The notes below the pieces were generated by a model, which was not told the origin of the DNA, ran no database searches, and was given only the letters and a program-made list of their open reading frames with translations. Source: Voacanga thouarsii (taxonomy: Eukaryota > Streptophyta > Magnoliopsida > Gentianales > Apocynaceae). From it: a DNA stretch of 64,000 bases. Position 1 is the first letter of the stretch. Every line of letters starts with the position of its first letter. Below are positions 21,802-33,538 of the stretch, in pieces. Position numbers and translations under genes: made by a program. The stretch spans positions 1,341,001-1,405,000 of the forward strand of contig JANUWF010001110.1 of the NCBI GenBank assembly GCA_026120185.1, read 5' to 3'.

Positions 21802-23095
21802 TTGGTTTATGACCTGGAAGAATGTAGGAGACATCATCATTTTTTATCTAGAAATCGACAAGAACGCTCACAAGAATTCGGCGAGCATATAGAAATTGGG
21901 CTGACCAATTTAGTTCCACAGGAGAGATGGAAGTTAACTAAAATAATAATGGCAGTAATGGTTGAAATAATAGAAGGATTATAAGAGATTTTGCTAAGCC
22001 TACGATTTCAGGTACGGACTCTAGTATAACTAGACCAATGGTAGAAGCCAGCAATTTCAAAATAAAACCCAATATAATACAAATAATTCAAAATATGATC
22101 TAATTTGATGGGTTATCCGATGAAGACCCTAACTCCTACCTTGCTAGTTTTTTAAAAATTTGCGACACTTTCAAAATGAATGGTGTGTCAGAAGATGCTA
22201 TTAAATTGTGACTCTTTCCTTTCTATCTTATGAATAGAGCCAAATCTTGGTTAAAATCCTTACTCGTAGGGTTAATCACTACCTGGAACAGGTTAACTGA
22301 AAATTTTCTAGCCAAATATTTTTTTCCCAACTAGTACTACCAAGCTTAAAACTGACATTTTTGTCTTCCAACAATTGGAGTTTGAAAGCATATATGAGTG
22401 TTGGGAAAGGTAGAAGAAAATTCTTAGAAAGTGTCCATATCATGGGTTTAAACTAGAAATACAAATGCAGATTTTTACAAGTAGGTTAACTTTTTCTTCA
22501 AAACAATTGATTGATGCATTCACGGGAGAAACAGTACCCCCTGAAGAGTTGTATGAATTGAATGAGGATATTGCTATGAACAATTACTCATACGGCAATT
22601 CAGGTCTAAGTTTCGTGTTTAGGGAGTTCATAAAGTCCTGGATATTATGGTTGCTTTAGAAGCAAAAGTTGAGGCACTAGTTTAAAAGATAGAATACATA
22701 GTGGGTCCTTCACAGGTAATGAATGATAAGTGTGATTTTTATGGAGAAGGGCATCCCAATCATAAGTGCCCAAATGTGGGATCATATCTGCAATCCCTAG
22801 AGCAAGCTGTTTTTAACTAATCAAAACCAACCAAGGCAAAACCCCTTGAACTTCACTGGAAACCAAAAGATTCCACCTTTCTTACCTATAATTCACTATT
22901 ACCAAAGCCATCATTAGAAGAGTTAATTAACCGCATGGTAAGTTCTACTGAAACACGCTTCTAAGGAGTGGACGCAATGATCAGAAATTTGGAGGCATCA
23001 ATGCACAACCTTGAGAATCAAATTAGTCAATTGACTAAACTTTTTGGGGATCGTCAAGTTGGATCTCTACTTGGGAACACGCAAAACAATCCATG
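21802..23095 (+). pseudogene. Athila-type gag, broken
   Basis: Translated with a few stops, this gives the conserved retrotransposon gag core: DEDPNSYLASFLKICDTFKM, AKSWLKSLLVGLITTWNRL and LAKYFFPTSTTKLKTDIFVF. A shortened CCHC-like motif, CDFYGEGHPNHKCP, follows near 22730, and the C-terminal piece IRNLEASMHNLENQISQLTK at about 22980-23040. Gag forms the particle that packages element RNA. The first 60 residues from 21802 are a weaker match. Stops at about 22102, 22208 and elsewhere disable it. No protease or polymerase follows. Confidence 0.8.
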
Positions 23096-24271
23096 AGACC
23101 AAGATAGTGGAAAAAGTTACACTTTATTTGCTTTATTGCTTTCAGTATTGAACAATTTTTTATTTTCGTTATTCGTCTTTTTGCCTCATATGTTCATGCA
23201 TTTATGTTTTTCAAAATTAGGATGTTTTCTTTTTATTTCTATATTTATATAAATAAAAAAATGAAAATTTTCTCGAACAGAGCTAACCAGGCACTAGATC
23301 AGAAAGTATAACCTGGCACCAGTCCATCTCCGGCTTTTTAACTACCAAAAAACAGACTTGACCCAGCATCGGCCTAGGTGCTCAAACTCGGTGCTAGGTC
23401 ACATCGGACAACGGTTACAAAACGGCCGATTTCGACCTTTTCTTCAAAATTTCTTCACTTCTCTCTATTTTTCCCTCAACCCATCGCTGGCTTTTGTCGG
23501 CTTCTACTTCCAAACACCTCTGGATTGACCTAAACACTTTCAAAACACCTTCCAAACACAAATCCTTTATTCTCTCTTAAAGATTTGGATTAAAAATAAG
23601 AAAAATCTCATTTTTTTTCTTCTAATTTCAAGTTTTCAATCCATCTGTTAGGTGTACGATTTCTTCAATCTCTTGATATTGGATGCATGCCTGTACATCC
23701 TAGAACATCATGGTATGGTTTTTCTAGATTTTCCGCTATTCAAATTTTCATATAAATTTATTGGTATTTTTGGGGCCATTTTTGGGCGAAAATCCCATAT
23801 TTCTCTTGTTTGATTTGATTTCAAGAACTTGTTGAATTTATTATTATTAGACTAGCATGGCTTTATCATTGTTATTATATTTTATTGATAAAAATTCTTG
23901 GTTTGATCTTTTTGGTGGATTGATTAAGCATGCTTATCATGTTCTCATTGTGATTATGCAATGGAGACTTCCTTATGTTTGAGAGATGTTTGTTGTGGGA
24001 TTCCATTAATTATATCATTATGTTTTTATCATAATCATGCTCTTTATTGTGAATTAGTTGGTTCATTGAGCAATTATATTGATATTTTGTTTGGATTGAG
24101 ATATTATGATCTTTTGTGCAGGTATTGTTAAGGGAATTTGTGTTGTGATTGTGAGGTGGTGTTTGGGTTGAGAATTGTTGATTTGTAAGCTTAGTTGAAG
24201 GGGTAGTTATTGTGCGTGGGGTTGTAATCATTCTTTCATCTATTACCTTATCTTCTCTTTTGTAATTACTA
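23096..24271. other. Non-coding leader between gag and the second frame of the Athila-like element
   Basis: No domain seen. A GC-rich passage at about 23276-23420 repeats phrases such as CCAGGCACTAGATCAG, GACCCAGCATCGGCC and GGTGCTAGGTC. It is followed by pyrimidine-rich text. In an autonomous Athila element pol would lie around here. Confidence 0.5.
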
Positions 24272-25538
24272 ATGTCTAGACCACGGGATATAGCTCCACA
24301 AGTTAAGAGGGCCGGAGCTTCATCTTCTTCTACCCCATCTTTTAAGCCCTTTCCTGCACAGCCTACGCAATTCTTTGAGCCTACATGCCAAATTTGGTAT
24401 CAAACACACTTGAATAATAAAATTATTGTAGAAAAAAAATATTCAAACCATCCCTAGACAATGCCCTTCAACTCTCTACTATATTTAGGAGATTATGATA
24501 GGAGCCCATCATTAGACTCCAGGGTACTTACTGTCCAATGAGGGTTAAAGAATTCTATGCTAACATGTTGGACAAGAAAAAAAAAATAACCGAGAGACTA
24601 TTTCTATAATGGTTAAGGGGGTACCTATGGAGCTTGATAGGGGTAGATTAGCTGCTATCCTGAGCATACTTGATAATGGTCCATGGATAGTCGTAGACCA
24701 TCATAACCAAAGGATCATTTCTGAGGCTTTTTGGAGTATGTCTGACACTTGCACTACCCTGGGGATGTAATAAGAGCAGTCCTATGAGACATATGGGCTA
24801 CTATTTCAATAATGACCTTGATGCCAACTGTGAGCCTTAGTCTATATCTTCTCTTCAAATGTAGTACCTAAAGCTAGTGGTTTCAATGAGTCGAGGGTGA
24901 TTGATCTTTATATTCTTCCTATGATGATTCAAAGTGAGCCTATCCCCCTCACCCCACTTATCATCCAGTCCATGAGAGAAGTCGTCTGCTGTCGTCTTTC
25001 CTCCAACGCCTTCGTTTTCCCTTTAGTTGTCATGCGTATCTATAGGCCTTTGGAGTGAGCTATGATGGGGAACTGACTGAGACCACCACGAATCAAGACG
25101 TACTGATTGAGCATACAGTGGTCCAGGCGTGGATATAGTTTCATGAGAGAGAGAGAGAGAGAGAGAGAGGAAATGAATAAGACCCTTTGAGGTCCAACAT
25201 CTTAGGATGGAGAAGGTACCCTCCACTGATGATGAGGAGGAGGAGTAGCCACCACACCCTTGAACACGTGCTAGTAGTTCGAGATCACAACTTAGTGCTA
25301 GATTCGAGGCTGAGATGCTTACCCAGTTAGAGCAGCTTAGGATCAGGATAAAGACCTAGACGACTCTAGTTTCACGATTCTATGGTTGAGATGAATAGGA
25401 GGCAAGATGCTCATGAGTAGAGATTGATTACTTAGATCCAACAGTTTTCTATACTAAGAGGAGATAAATCCACTAGTGGAGTTGCTGATACTGATGATAA
25501 TATTGATGATGGTGATTTTGAGGAGGATGTCTTATGAT
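24272..25538 (+). pseudogene. Second frame of the Athila-like element, plant transposon-protein domain type
   Basis: Starts ATG at 24272 with a Ser/Pro-rich N-terminus (MSRPRDIAPQV, ASSSSTPSFKPF). After frame changes the core reads LQGTYCPMRVKEFYANMLDK (about 24520-24575), like the domain called putative plant transposon protein in several non-autonomous plant LTR elements. The C-terminus is acidic (DTDDNIDDGDFEEDVL, stop about 25536). A short (GA)n at 25145-25169 lies inside. Many stops and frameshifts are present. Role unknown to me; the family assignment rests on one motif and the overall layout. Confidence 0.5.
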
Positions 25539-26920
25539 TTTCTGCTTTTATTTCTTCTTTTAGTATTTCTTTTGTTTATTTTTCCTTTTATTTTAATGAC
25601 TTTTCTTATATAGTTATTTTTCAGTTATTTGTTTTGTTTTTCACTTTTGTTCTAGTTTTATGCTTTCTGTTGTATTTCTTTGTTTAGGATGCCTCAACTA
25701 TTGTCAAGGAAATAATGCTCTTTTGGGATGAATTCAACCTTATTCTCAGCAATACATGGCTATAGAAAGTATTTCTTCATCATATCTTTCTTTCCCTTTT
25801 CTTTTTAGTCCCTTGGATAAATTTTCTTGTGATATTCTAGGCCATTGAGGATAATGTCCAATTTAATTGTAGGGGAGGGATTCAAGTCAAAAAATTTCTT
25901 CATCCTTGAGTTGATTTTGGATATAAAATCTTTGCTGAAGATGATTTTTTGTGATAATTTTTTTTTTGAATTTGTCTATGATGGAGTCATAATTTTCTTA
26001 TTAATATTGGATACAGATTTGTCATTTATTATGGTTGTATTTTTGCTAAAAGATAAACTTGTGTATTAAATTAGATTTTGCTAAATCTTGAGAATTTAAT
26101 TTAACTTTGGTTATATTTGGTATTTGAGTTTGTTTTATTCTTTGAGTTTGAATGGAGATGATATGATGAAATATGGAAAAAGTTATAGACTACTTCTTGT
26201 TTCATAGATTTATAATTTGTTTAACTTTGAGTTGAGAATAAGGAATGTGAGAAAACAATTAGAAAAACAATAACTGAGAAAAATCATTATTTTGTGAGTT
26301 GAAAAAAATGACTTGATTTGAAAAAATGCTCTTATTTGAAATTTTGTAGTCCTTTTGTTGAAAAGGGGGGTTAATATGGAGAGAAGTAGCAAGTATTGTT
26401 CGGTGCACTCTCTTGAGGCTATCCCAAAGGCAAGAAGGCAAAAAGAGAAAGAAGAAAAAAAAAAGAAAGAAAATGTTGTAAAAAAAATGTGTTGAAAGAA
26501 GAATAATGACTATAAGGGGGCCAATATAGTATGTGAAGAGAAATCTATTTACTTAAAGCTATCAATTTCCTAAGTCATTAAAAATTGAGTGTTTTCTTAT
26601 TCTACTACTTGAGTTGTGCAACGTTGAGTTCATGATACTTGAATTAGTTAAATAGCTGGACTTGTATGAATTATGAGTGTCTATATTTTTGCTTAAGGGA
26701 TGGAATAGTTTTCTTGTACTGAATATGAGCTTGTTTAACTTAATTTTGATAGCTTTGTGATTATTTGATTTGATACTTGAGTTTGCAAAATTTTGAAAGG
26801 GTTGAATGAATGACAAGTTTGTGTTTAAGGTTGGAAGAAGATTATTGCTTTATGATAGGATGAATTTGATTGAGAATGAGTAGATAAATTGTTTTGTCTT
26901 GTGCATAAGTTATTTGCCTA
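25539..26920. other. 3' non-coding region of the Athila-like element
   Basis: T-rich text followed near 25840-25880 by GGCCATTGAGGATAATGTCC and GTAGGGGAGGGATTC, a motif widespread just after the coding part of such elements and possibly an internal polypurine tract. The open frames here (for example 25845-26069) are AT-rich and have no recognisable domain. Confidence 0.5.
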
Positions 26921-27505
26921 TAGAGTTGTAAACGAACCGAACGTTCGCGAACAAAAAGCTCGTTCGTGTTCGAATAAGGCTTTGTTTAATAAACGAATGA
27001 ACTCGAACACAAATTCGAACTTGAATAATAAACGAACGAACTCAAATATGTTCACGAACATATTCGAACGTTCGCGAACATATTATATATATTTAAAAAT
27101 TAATTAATTATATTAATTATTTTATTTATATTTTATAATATTAAGATTTACTCTTAATAAATTTTATATTATAATATTAATATTAATATTATAATTAATT
27201 ATATTATTATATATTTATTTAATATTATAATATTCAATTATTTTAATTAAAATTTGAATTATTATTTTTATATATTTTAAAATAAAAAATATAAAATAAA
27301 ACGAACTCGAACAATTCGAACTCAAACATTAATTGAGTTTCTCGAACTCGAACTTAAACGAACTTGAATATTATCAAACAATAATCGAATGAACTCGAAC
27401 ACGAACTTGAACAATAAACGAAAGAACTTGAACAGTATTTGATTATATTCGAACTCGAACTCGAAAATGTAATGTTCGGTTCGTTCGTATTCGAATACAA
27501 CTCTA
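26921..27505. mobile_element. hAT-type MITE
   Basis: Perfect 10-bp terminal inverted repeats, TAGAGTTGTA and TACAACTCTA, are flanked by an 8-bp duplication TTTGCCTA (26913-26920, 27506-27513); a 9-bp reading with the preceding A is also possible. Subterminal arms repeat CGAACGAAC/GTTCG-like motifs in both orientations around a very AT-rich centre. The 585 bp have no coding capacity. Movement would need a hAT transposase from elsewhere. Confidence 0.88.
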
Positions 27506-27553
27506 TTTGCCTAGTGATTAATTCTTGTTTGCTTAAGGACAAGCAAAAGCTTA

Positions 27554-27567
27554 AGTGCAGGGGAATG
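27554..27567 (+). other. Polypurine tract of the Athila-like element
   Basis: AGTGCAGGGGAATG directly before the 3' LTR start TGATAGGGC. Confidence 0.75.
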
Positions 27568-28911
27568 TGATAGGGCTAATTATGTCTATATTTTTCTAGT
27601 TATTTGAGAATGTTTTGTGGTATTTTGGTTTAATAACTAGTCATTTTTCTTCATATTTGATGTTTTGCTTGTGAAAATATTTTTGGTAAATTTGTACAAG
27701 AATTGGGTGATTTAGAGCAAAATTATAGATTTCCAGACTTGACTCGATGCCTAGTTAAAGTGGTTGAACCGGGCATGGCTTGGTTATGAAAGAAATAGAG
27801 GAAATAGAGCTCAAACTAGGAGAGTTCTAGAGCTGGACCGGTGCCGGCCCTGCTCTGTTGTGGCAGTTTACAGTCCTTTTTCAAGTCAAATTACAAATTG
27901 CCGAAACGGTTAACTTGCTTCCAACTTGTACTCGATCTAGAACTTTTGAAGGACGAATTTTAGCAATCAAGAGGCCTATTTAACAAAAAATAAGTGAAAA
28001 TTGATATATGAATCCAAGGAGCTACAGCTGAAAAACACTCATTGAAGGAGAATTCAACACTCGAAGGAGCATTGATTCAAAGAGGTTCTTAAAGGAGAAA
28101 GAAGATGGCTTGTCTATGAGTTCTTTTTAAGACTTTTAATTTTTTTTTCTTTGAACAATTATTAGATTAATGTGTTTATTGTAATTAAATGTTATTTTGG
28201 GATTCATGATATTATAATTTATTTAATATTTGACAATTAGTTATTATTTTTTGTATTTGATTACTTACTTTTATTTGATAGATTGATGAAGTTAAATTTA
28301 TATCTAATGAACTTGAAAAACGAAGTTAAATTGAGTTCAATTTAATTAATTCTATATAATTGATATTTTAACTAGATTGGGAAAGAAGGTTGAGAATTGA
28401 ACTTAGGTAATCAAATGTTAGTCAATTTCGCCTAGAGTATAGGGTTATTAGCTAATTTCATATATGTTATATTAATTTGATTGAAAAATCTACTAATTTA
28501 ATCAAGAAATAGTGATTCCATAAATTGAGAATGAAGTGGATACTATCTTTATTCCTTCATAATGCCAAAATAATAATTGATTTTGATAAGTGTTGATAGG
28601 TCATATCATATTTTCAAGAATAATGATCTAATTCCATATTTTTCTCTCCAAGAGTTGCATATATATTTTATCTTTATCTTCATTTTTGTTTTAACTTTTC
28701 ATCAATCTAATTAGTATATTAAATATTGAATGAAAAAGTAATTAATGTGTACCTATTTTTTGAGGATCGATACTTGTTAATTCTCTATACTATACTTAAT
28801 GATGAGTATACTTGCTCATTTGTGTAATTTTATATTAATATTTTAATTTAAACTTGATTGGAAATAGATACAAAATTGTATGATTTTTATATGCGTAAAT
28901 TTATCGCATCA
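27568..28911 (+). repeat. 3' LTR of the Athila-like element
   Basis: 1344 bp, partner of 20132-21563. It is shorter because of a few small deletions. Ends TTATCGCATCA followed by the GAAAT duplication. Confidence 0.9.
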
Positions 28912-29446
28912 GAAATCAACTTGGGAGCCTGGAAAACCGAGAATCCTTCTTGAGAGAAGAGAAAGCCAACTCTCTGAACATGCTTGAGAAATTGAAAACT
29001 TGCTAGGAAAACACTTGCACTTCACTGATCCCCCTATTATAGAATATTAAAAATGTTCCTGCATTTAGTCAAACCCAACCATCTGAAGTAGAAAAACATA
29101 TCGTTGAGGTAGAAAATCATTCTAAAGGTAAAGACATGCGACCAATTTCCTCTTACAAATATGCCACTTCATTTTTTTTCAATCTTCAAAGTTGTTATGT
29201 TGAGTAGGAGAACAAATTAGAATTGATGGTTCTGGCTTGACCACCACTAAGAAGGATATTGCAGCATTGATAGCCAAACTATCTACTCTGGTTGTTGTAC
29301 TTGGTCAAGCAAGCAACACTGAGAGCCCAACCACAACTAGTAATGTGCTGCTAAGTGGTCTTGAACAATTCCCTAAAATACTAGATCCAACTCCTCTACA
29401 AATTGTTTATCCCGTTCAAACTCTTGGTAGTCCTTCCACTACTTGA
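28912..29446 (+). pseudogene. Antisense PMD ORF of the Tat-like element, last part
   Basis: Continuation of the gene that starts at 17807, after the 8.8-kb insertion. The first half has several stops. The last 70 codons (29237-29446) are open and Ser/Thr/Leu-rich (ALIAKLSTLVVVLGQASNT), ending in a normal stop. The C-terminus has no domain I recognise. Placing it in the same gene rests on the target duplication and on the shared strand and element, not on homology. Confidence 0.5.
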
Positions 29447-29579
29447 AAATAAATCTAGCTAGTCTGTAGTTATAATCCTTGGACATTTTCTTTTTTCGCA
29501 CAATGTGACTATAAAACGGTTAGACTGTAGTCAGGACATTTCTCTTGATTTCTCTTTTAATTCTGAATCCCTTCCTACA

Positions 29580-30820
29580 TAGAAGGGTAGTAGGGCTTTA
29601 AGAACTTTCCACTTATATTTTTCTCCAACTCTTGCACTTTTGATTTTATTAGCCAGTAAGCCTCTCCTAGTATGACTTGACTAACCAAATAAGGCTCTTT
29701 CTATGTAGGTGACCACTTGCCAAATTTAGAATCCTTAGGATTAGCTAGTAAGATAGTCTTTCAAACTAGATCATCTTCTTTAAACATCTTCTAGACTTTC
29801 AAGTTGTACGATCTAGCCATTTTTCCTTATTGGTTCTCTAATGCTCCAAGGCCAACATCTTGATATCATCCAAATGGTCCAATTCCATAGTCATGGCTTG
29901 CTAGAAAACATCTAGATCTAAACCATGTTACTTGGCCACCCTGGCTGACTGGACCGAAATCTTAAGTGGTAGAATTGCATCTTGGCCATAAGTTAACATG
30001 AATAGTGTGAAATTAGTCACCGTCGCCCAAAGAACCTAATTCAACATCTTATGCCACTTCCTGAGTTGATCCTCAATATTCTTCTTGATCATATCAATTA
30101 AAATCTGGTTAGTAGCTTCTGCCTGGGTGTAATATGGTGTAGAGTATATGATCTTAATACCAAATTGATGAACAAAAGAAATCACCTTGTCACCAGTAAA
30201 TATGGTGATTTGATCAGTCATAATAGTTTTTAGAATACCAAACTAATAAATGATCTAATATTGGATAAATTTGATAACAGCGTCCTGGCCAACTTTGACC
30301 ATTGGCTGGAATTTGACCCATTTTGCGAAATGATCAGTAGTGACCAGAATGAAGATATGTCCTTTTGAAGATGTGGGATAGGTCTTGTCAATAATATCCA
30401 TTGTCTAACTGTGGAAAGGCCACGACTTAATGATTGGATGGAGTTATGTTACCAGGACTTTTTGCATACTTCCATATTTTTGGCATGCTGTACAGTTTTG
30501 GTATACCTAACAATTTGAGGTAATGGTTGGTCAATAATATCCATACCTATATATTGTCCACCTGAGTTTGGGTTCGGTTTGATAAGCCTCACATAATCCT
30601 TCATGTACCTCAGTCATAGCACGAATAGAATCATTTATGCCCAAGCACTTAAGTAACATACCATTGTGACTTCTTTTATACAAATCACCATCCACTAATA
30701 AATAATTAGTTACCTTGTTCTTTATTTTCCAGCTGACCTTGACAGACGGATCTCTCAAATAAAATACGAGACCTACTTGCCAATCTTCGAAAGTTTTGCC
30801 AATTAAAACCGCACACATAG
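29580..30820 (-). pseudogene. Tat-type integrase, broken
   Basis: The N-terminal segment LLVDGDLYKRSHNGMLLKCL to EVHEGLCEAYQTEPKL is at 30531-30818. A zinc-finger and core-start region with stops is at about 30230-30530. The core piece MTDQITIFTGDKVISFVHQF to EATNQILIDMIKK (second Asp and catalytic Glu region; the usual TDNGTQF is changed) is at 30036-30221. A C-terminal GKWSPT/EPYLVSQVILGEAYWL segment is at about 29640-29760. Several stops and frame changes are present. Integrase normally inserts the cDNA. Confidence 0.85.
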
Positions 30821-30829
30821 TTCTTACTT

Positions 30830-31226
30830 AACTTGGTAGGAAATTTCCTCCCAAGTAGTTAGCTTCATTATTGCATTCCCTTTGCACATGCATAGTCAAT
30901 ATGTCTGAGAACAGATTAATCAAGCAAAGGCTTTCTTTTGCAAAAGGATTAACTTTGGATGCAAGTATTTATACTCTCCAATCAACTGTTTGATCACTAA
31001 TTATAAATCCCCAATAATTTAGACTACTTAGGCACCCTTCGCAATAAGCACTTCTAAGCTGATGATAAGAGCCTTATATTTTGCCTAACTATTAGTATAT
31101 GTAGTGTCCAGCTTGAACATGAACCTCTCTTTATGACTGACTGGGAAAGTAATAGTCAAGCCAACTCTTGCTCCTAATTAGTCTTTGATCCGTCAAATAT
31201 CACGATCCATAATTGGATATTGACAT
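30830..31226 (-). pseudogene. Archaeal-type RNase H domain of the Tat-like element
   Basis: Translated on the minus strand with stops: WIVIFDGSKTN (first catalytic Asp in FDGS), then FKLDTTYTNS, AKYKALIISLEVLIAKGA (the Glu region), and LVIKQLIGEYKY. A second RNase H of this kind between the normal RNase H and integrase is a mark of Tat/Ogre elements. Stops replace several residues, including one in place of the usual DS before LVIKQL. Confidence 0.72.
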
Positions 31227-31378
31227 ACTACTAAGCAATTGTAACCGAATCCTTAATGTCCAAGCATAGGTGTTTGGCTGGAAAGTCAGCTATTAACTGA
31301 CCTTTGATTGCTTGAAATGGATTGCTTGAAGTGGGATATATTTAAGGGTCAATGCATTAAGCTTGAGGGCCTATTTTA

Positions 31379-31654
31379 TTAACCTGTCTTGTAACACAGG
31401 CCGGTTGAGTAGATATTAACTATGTCTACCTTACACACTGCATGCACCTCCCTTGGCAATAAGTACTCTAACTTGATGCAAGCATAATATAAAAAAAAAA
31501 AAACATAACTTTTCAATGGGAGAATACTTAATTTCATGTCATTGAGAAACCGGCAAAGGTAATATATAGCACACTCAATTTTGTTATGGTCGTTCTGCGC
31601 CAATAAGCACCTAATTGATTTGTTAGCTGCTGAGATATACAACTTAAGTGGCAA
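31379..31654 (-). pseudogene. Gypsy-type RNase H domain of the Tat-like element
   Basis: PLKLYISAANKSIRCLLAQN, then IECAIYYLCRFLNDMKLS and CIKLEYLLPREVHAVCKVD: the conserved Tat RNase H layout. A run of A/T near 31492 and frame breaks at both ends show decay. It lies directly after RT. Confidence 0.85.
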
Positions 31655-31899
31655 GTCAGATCATGGGGGGTTCAGGACTGGTGGGCTAACCAAAATTTGG
31701 TTGATCTGATCTAATGAATCTTGTTACTCTTTTCCCCAAATGAATTGGTCTATTGACTTTAATCTTAACAATGATAAGAAAGCCCTCATTTTTCTACTAA
31801 ATTAGCTACAAAATGCCTAAAAAAATTAATCTTCTCAATTAGGCTCTACAATTCCTTCTTATTCCTAGGAGGTCTAGCTATCATAATTGCTGTCGCCTT

Positions 31900-32500
31900 A
31901 CTGGAATCTACTTCAAGTCCTTTATGATGGACCAGGAAACCTAAAAAAATGACCAGCTGAGACTCTAAAGGCAAACTTAGCTGGATTCATCTTCAGGCTA
32001 TGATTTCGCATCCTAATGAAAGCTTGTTCTATGTTTGCTAAATACTGAGTAAAATTGAATGACTTAACTATCAAGTCATCAATATAAAATTCCATACAAT
32101 GTCTTATCAAGTTATGAAATATGAAATTTATTACTCGTTGGAAAGTCGCTCAAGCATTCTTAAGACCGAATGGTATGACAATCCACTCAAACAACCCAAT
32201 CAAACCTGGGCATCGGAAGGCTATTTTGTGAACATCATCCTCAACTATGAAAATCTGGTTGTAACCTGAATATCTATCCATAAAGATGAGGAATTGATAG
32301 CCGACCACTGCATCTATCAGCATATCAACTATTGGCATGGCATACTCATCTTTAGGTGTTTCTAGATTTAAATCACAAAAAGCTATACAAACCCATAGCT
32401 GGCCATTCTTCTTAATGACTGGTACCACGTTGGAAATCCATTTACCGTACCGGGCTATTCGAATGAAACCACATTTCAACACTACTCTATCTCTGCTTTG
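31900..32500 (-). pseudogene. Reverse transcriptase of the Tat-like element
   Basis: The minus-strand piece 32150-32482 carries WISNVVPVIKKNGQLWVCIA, LIFMDRYSGYNQIFIVEDD and IVIPFGLKNA (fingers and first catalytic Asp, here in MDRYSGY). The next piece, 31922-32110, carries the active-site box MEFYIDDLIVKS (YIDD intact) and ANIEQAFIRMRNHSLKMNP. A frame break lies between them. Together they form most of a gypsy RT palm. Confidence 0.88.
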
Positions 32501-33274
32501 ATTTTAGATACAATCTTAGGATTAAAGCATTTGGTCGCTGCTTATGTGGTCTATAATCTTTTTTAATAGACAATCAAAGTTCAATAATCCTCTTATCCAA
32601 ACTAGGCATTTCGTAGTAATCTCAGGCAAAACTGACTCTGCAACTTCTAATAACAGTAACTAGTTAGGTTCTTTATTCCTTAATTAATAATGTACTTCCT
32701 CTGGCCATACGGTAATTGTCCAGTCCACCCAGGTTTATATCAGCTAGTGGATCCTGAAGAACAAAGCTGGGCTCCTTCCTAGGTAATGCCTCTCCCATAC
32801 TCTTTTAGCCATGGCTGTACTAAGGATAGATAGTCATCCTCTTGCAGTATTTCTGTGTAGATAGCTATTCTTTCGAAGATATCTTGAACTACAATTTAGC
32901 AAGTCATGCTTTACAACTGAAAACCTATCTTAGTCAGATTGTAGGCTTTGAACTCTTGATTAAGCCAAACAGTATATGTTTTAATTGGCTTGAAACCCGA
33001 GAGTAGTATATAACCTCTACCATCTTGATATCTGCCTGGAAAAGATTCTGATCGACCTTTACCATCTCGACCTGCCCATCATTCCAAAGTAATAATAGCT
33101 TATGTAAGGTGGAACGAACATATTTGTTGGCATCTAATTCCGACCCAGAAAGATTGAATATGAAAGTTTCCCCTCAATGACAAAGAAAGTTATTAAGCTA
33201 GTTATTGAACCCATTGTGACATCTGAAATCAAAACTCCCAATGTTAGAATGACATTGTCGGTTAAACTGTTCAT

Positions 33275-33538
33275 TTACATATTTGTTGTTACCAAATTAG
33301 TTACTGACTTTCCCAACTTCTTAAGTATTAAAATTGGCATAATGTTGAGAACAGCTCCTCCGTCAACAAATACTCTATAAAAAGGTCTTCCATTAACATG
33401 AGCATTGACATACAAAGGATTCAAATGATTAGCCATTTCCTCTATTGGTGCGGTAAAAAACGTGTTGTACTCCTTTGTGTTATCTGACTGATCAGCTGGA
33501 TCGACCCACTCAGCTACCGCTTGGTCAATAATGAACAC
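33275..33538 (-). pseudogene. Aspartic protease of the Tat-like element
   Basis: An 87-residue piece with NPLYVNAHVNGRPFYRVFVD followed by GGAVLNIMPILILKKLGKS. The DGGA active site is the usual form in Tat-type proteases. The preceding sequence EEMANHLNPLYV also fits this lineage. Upstream (33628-33816) a basic stretch (ATQKRRLQRKKAYQRYKQK) could be gag-protease linker. Confidence 0.82.

Larger units (their letters stand above)
20132..28911 (+). mobile_element. Athila-like gypsy element without pol, nested in the Tat-like element
   Basis: LTRs 20132-21563 and 27568-28911 both start TGATAGGG and end CATCA. They are flanked by a perfect 5-bp duplication, GAAAT (20127-20131 and 28912-28916). 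The primer binding site and polypurine tract are in place. Inside are an Athila-type gag and a second decayed frame related to the plant transposon-protein domain, but no recognisable protease, RT, RNase H or integrase. It is therefore a non-autonomous element, about 8.2 kb without the MITE at 26921-27505. It interrupts the antisense PMD gene of its host element. Confidence 0.9.
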
